From the NCBI GenBank assembly GCA_027858865.1, contig JAQIBW010000329.1, positions 1 through 15,469 on the forward strand: a DNA stretch of 15,469 bases, in the 5' to 3' direction. The DNA is from Sulfurimonas sp. (GTDB lineage Bacteria; Campylobacterota; Campylobacteria; Campylobacterales; Sulfurimonadaceae). This document shows, in pieces, positions 15,421 through 15,469 of the stretch (its first letter is position 1; each line of letters opens with the position of its first letter). The position numbers were made by a program, and so were the translations under genes. A model generated the notes under the pieces. The model was not told the DNA's origin, did no database searches, and saw only the letters and a program-made list of their open reading frames with translations.

Positions 15421-15469
15421 TAAAATTAAAAAACATAACAAAAAAATACGAGATAAATAAAAATAATGT
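15417..15469 (+). CDS. ABC transporter ATP-binding protein (partial, N-terminal end)
   Basis: Only the first 17 codons are in the window. MIKLKNITKKYEINKNN has the typical opening beta strand of an ABC ATPase and the A-loop tyrosine in KKY, which stacks on the adenine of ATP. The ATGA overlap with the permease supports a paired ATPase for that transporter. The Walker motifs lie beyond the window. Confidence 0.75.
   Translation, partial: MIKLKNITKKYEINKNN

Noticed and set aside
1..15469. CRISPR array, tRNA, rRNA, insertion sequence or prophage genes
   Set aside because: No regularly spaced repeats, RNA gene features, transposase or phage proteins were seen.

Overview
The window looks like part of a chromosome from a Campylobacterota bacterium (formerly Epsilonproteobacteria), most like the sulfur- or hydrogen-oxidising Sulfurimonas/Sulfuricurvum type. 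This rests on the AT-rich sequence, very tight gene packing, protein character, and the pairing of a Ste24-like M48 protease with prmC beside a complete nuo operon. The genus is an inference. Nearly all of the window is coding and every gene is on the + strand.

Region 1 (1-8921) is the distal part of a respiratory complex I operon in the order nuoF(3' end)-G-H-I-J-K-L-M-N. Every junction overlaps, mostly as a 4-base ATGA, so the subunits are probably translationally coupled. The nuoF tail matches the end of the NADH-binding subunit, including the fourth N3 cluster cysteine, so an NADH-oxidising module is likely. Two subunits are unusual. NuoG has 457 residues: it keeps ligand sets for four Fe-S clusters (N1b, N5, N4, N7) but lacks most of the molybdopterin-enzyme-like domain. 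NuoH carries roughly 90 extra residues, probably two membrane helices, before its last conserved segment. The key Glu, Lys and His residues of the antiporter-like subunits NuoL, NuoM and NuoN and the two NuoK glutamates are present.

Region 2 (8922-11861) has a short spacer, a 62-residue single-helix membrane protein flanked by small palindromes, and then a compact run: a membrane-embedded M48 (Ste24/CAAX-protease-like) metallopeptidase, prmC (release-factor glutamine methyltransferase) and a DUF4149/TMEM205-like membrane protein.

Region 3 (11862-15469) is the most interesting part: two secreted NosL-family proteins, a small membrane-anchored protein of unknown function, an FtsX/MacB-type ABC permease and the start of its ATPase. 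The first NosL-like protein has one metal-binding domain and a C-terminal helical module. The second has two NosL domains around the same module. The N-terminal domains carry CPxCGM plus YCSxxC, a TRASH/YHS-like four-cysteine layout. The C-terminal NosL domain of the second protein is of the classical form. No nosZ or other nos gene is visible, so this may be a copper or other metal handling system for respiratory enzymes rather than a nitrous oxide reductase locus; that is a hypothesis.

A 52-base nested palindrome (14165-14216) sits inside the 3' end of the small anchored-protein gene. It resembles a pair of REP hairpins in opposite orientation (BIME-like). Its two 23-base arms differ at four positions that preserve base pairing. 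It encodes part of the protein's tail and may have extended the reading frame. No rRNA, tRNA, CRISPR array or transposase gene was seen, and no gene-free stretch exceeds 300 bases.
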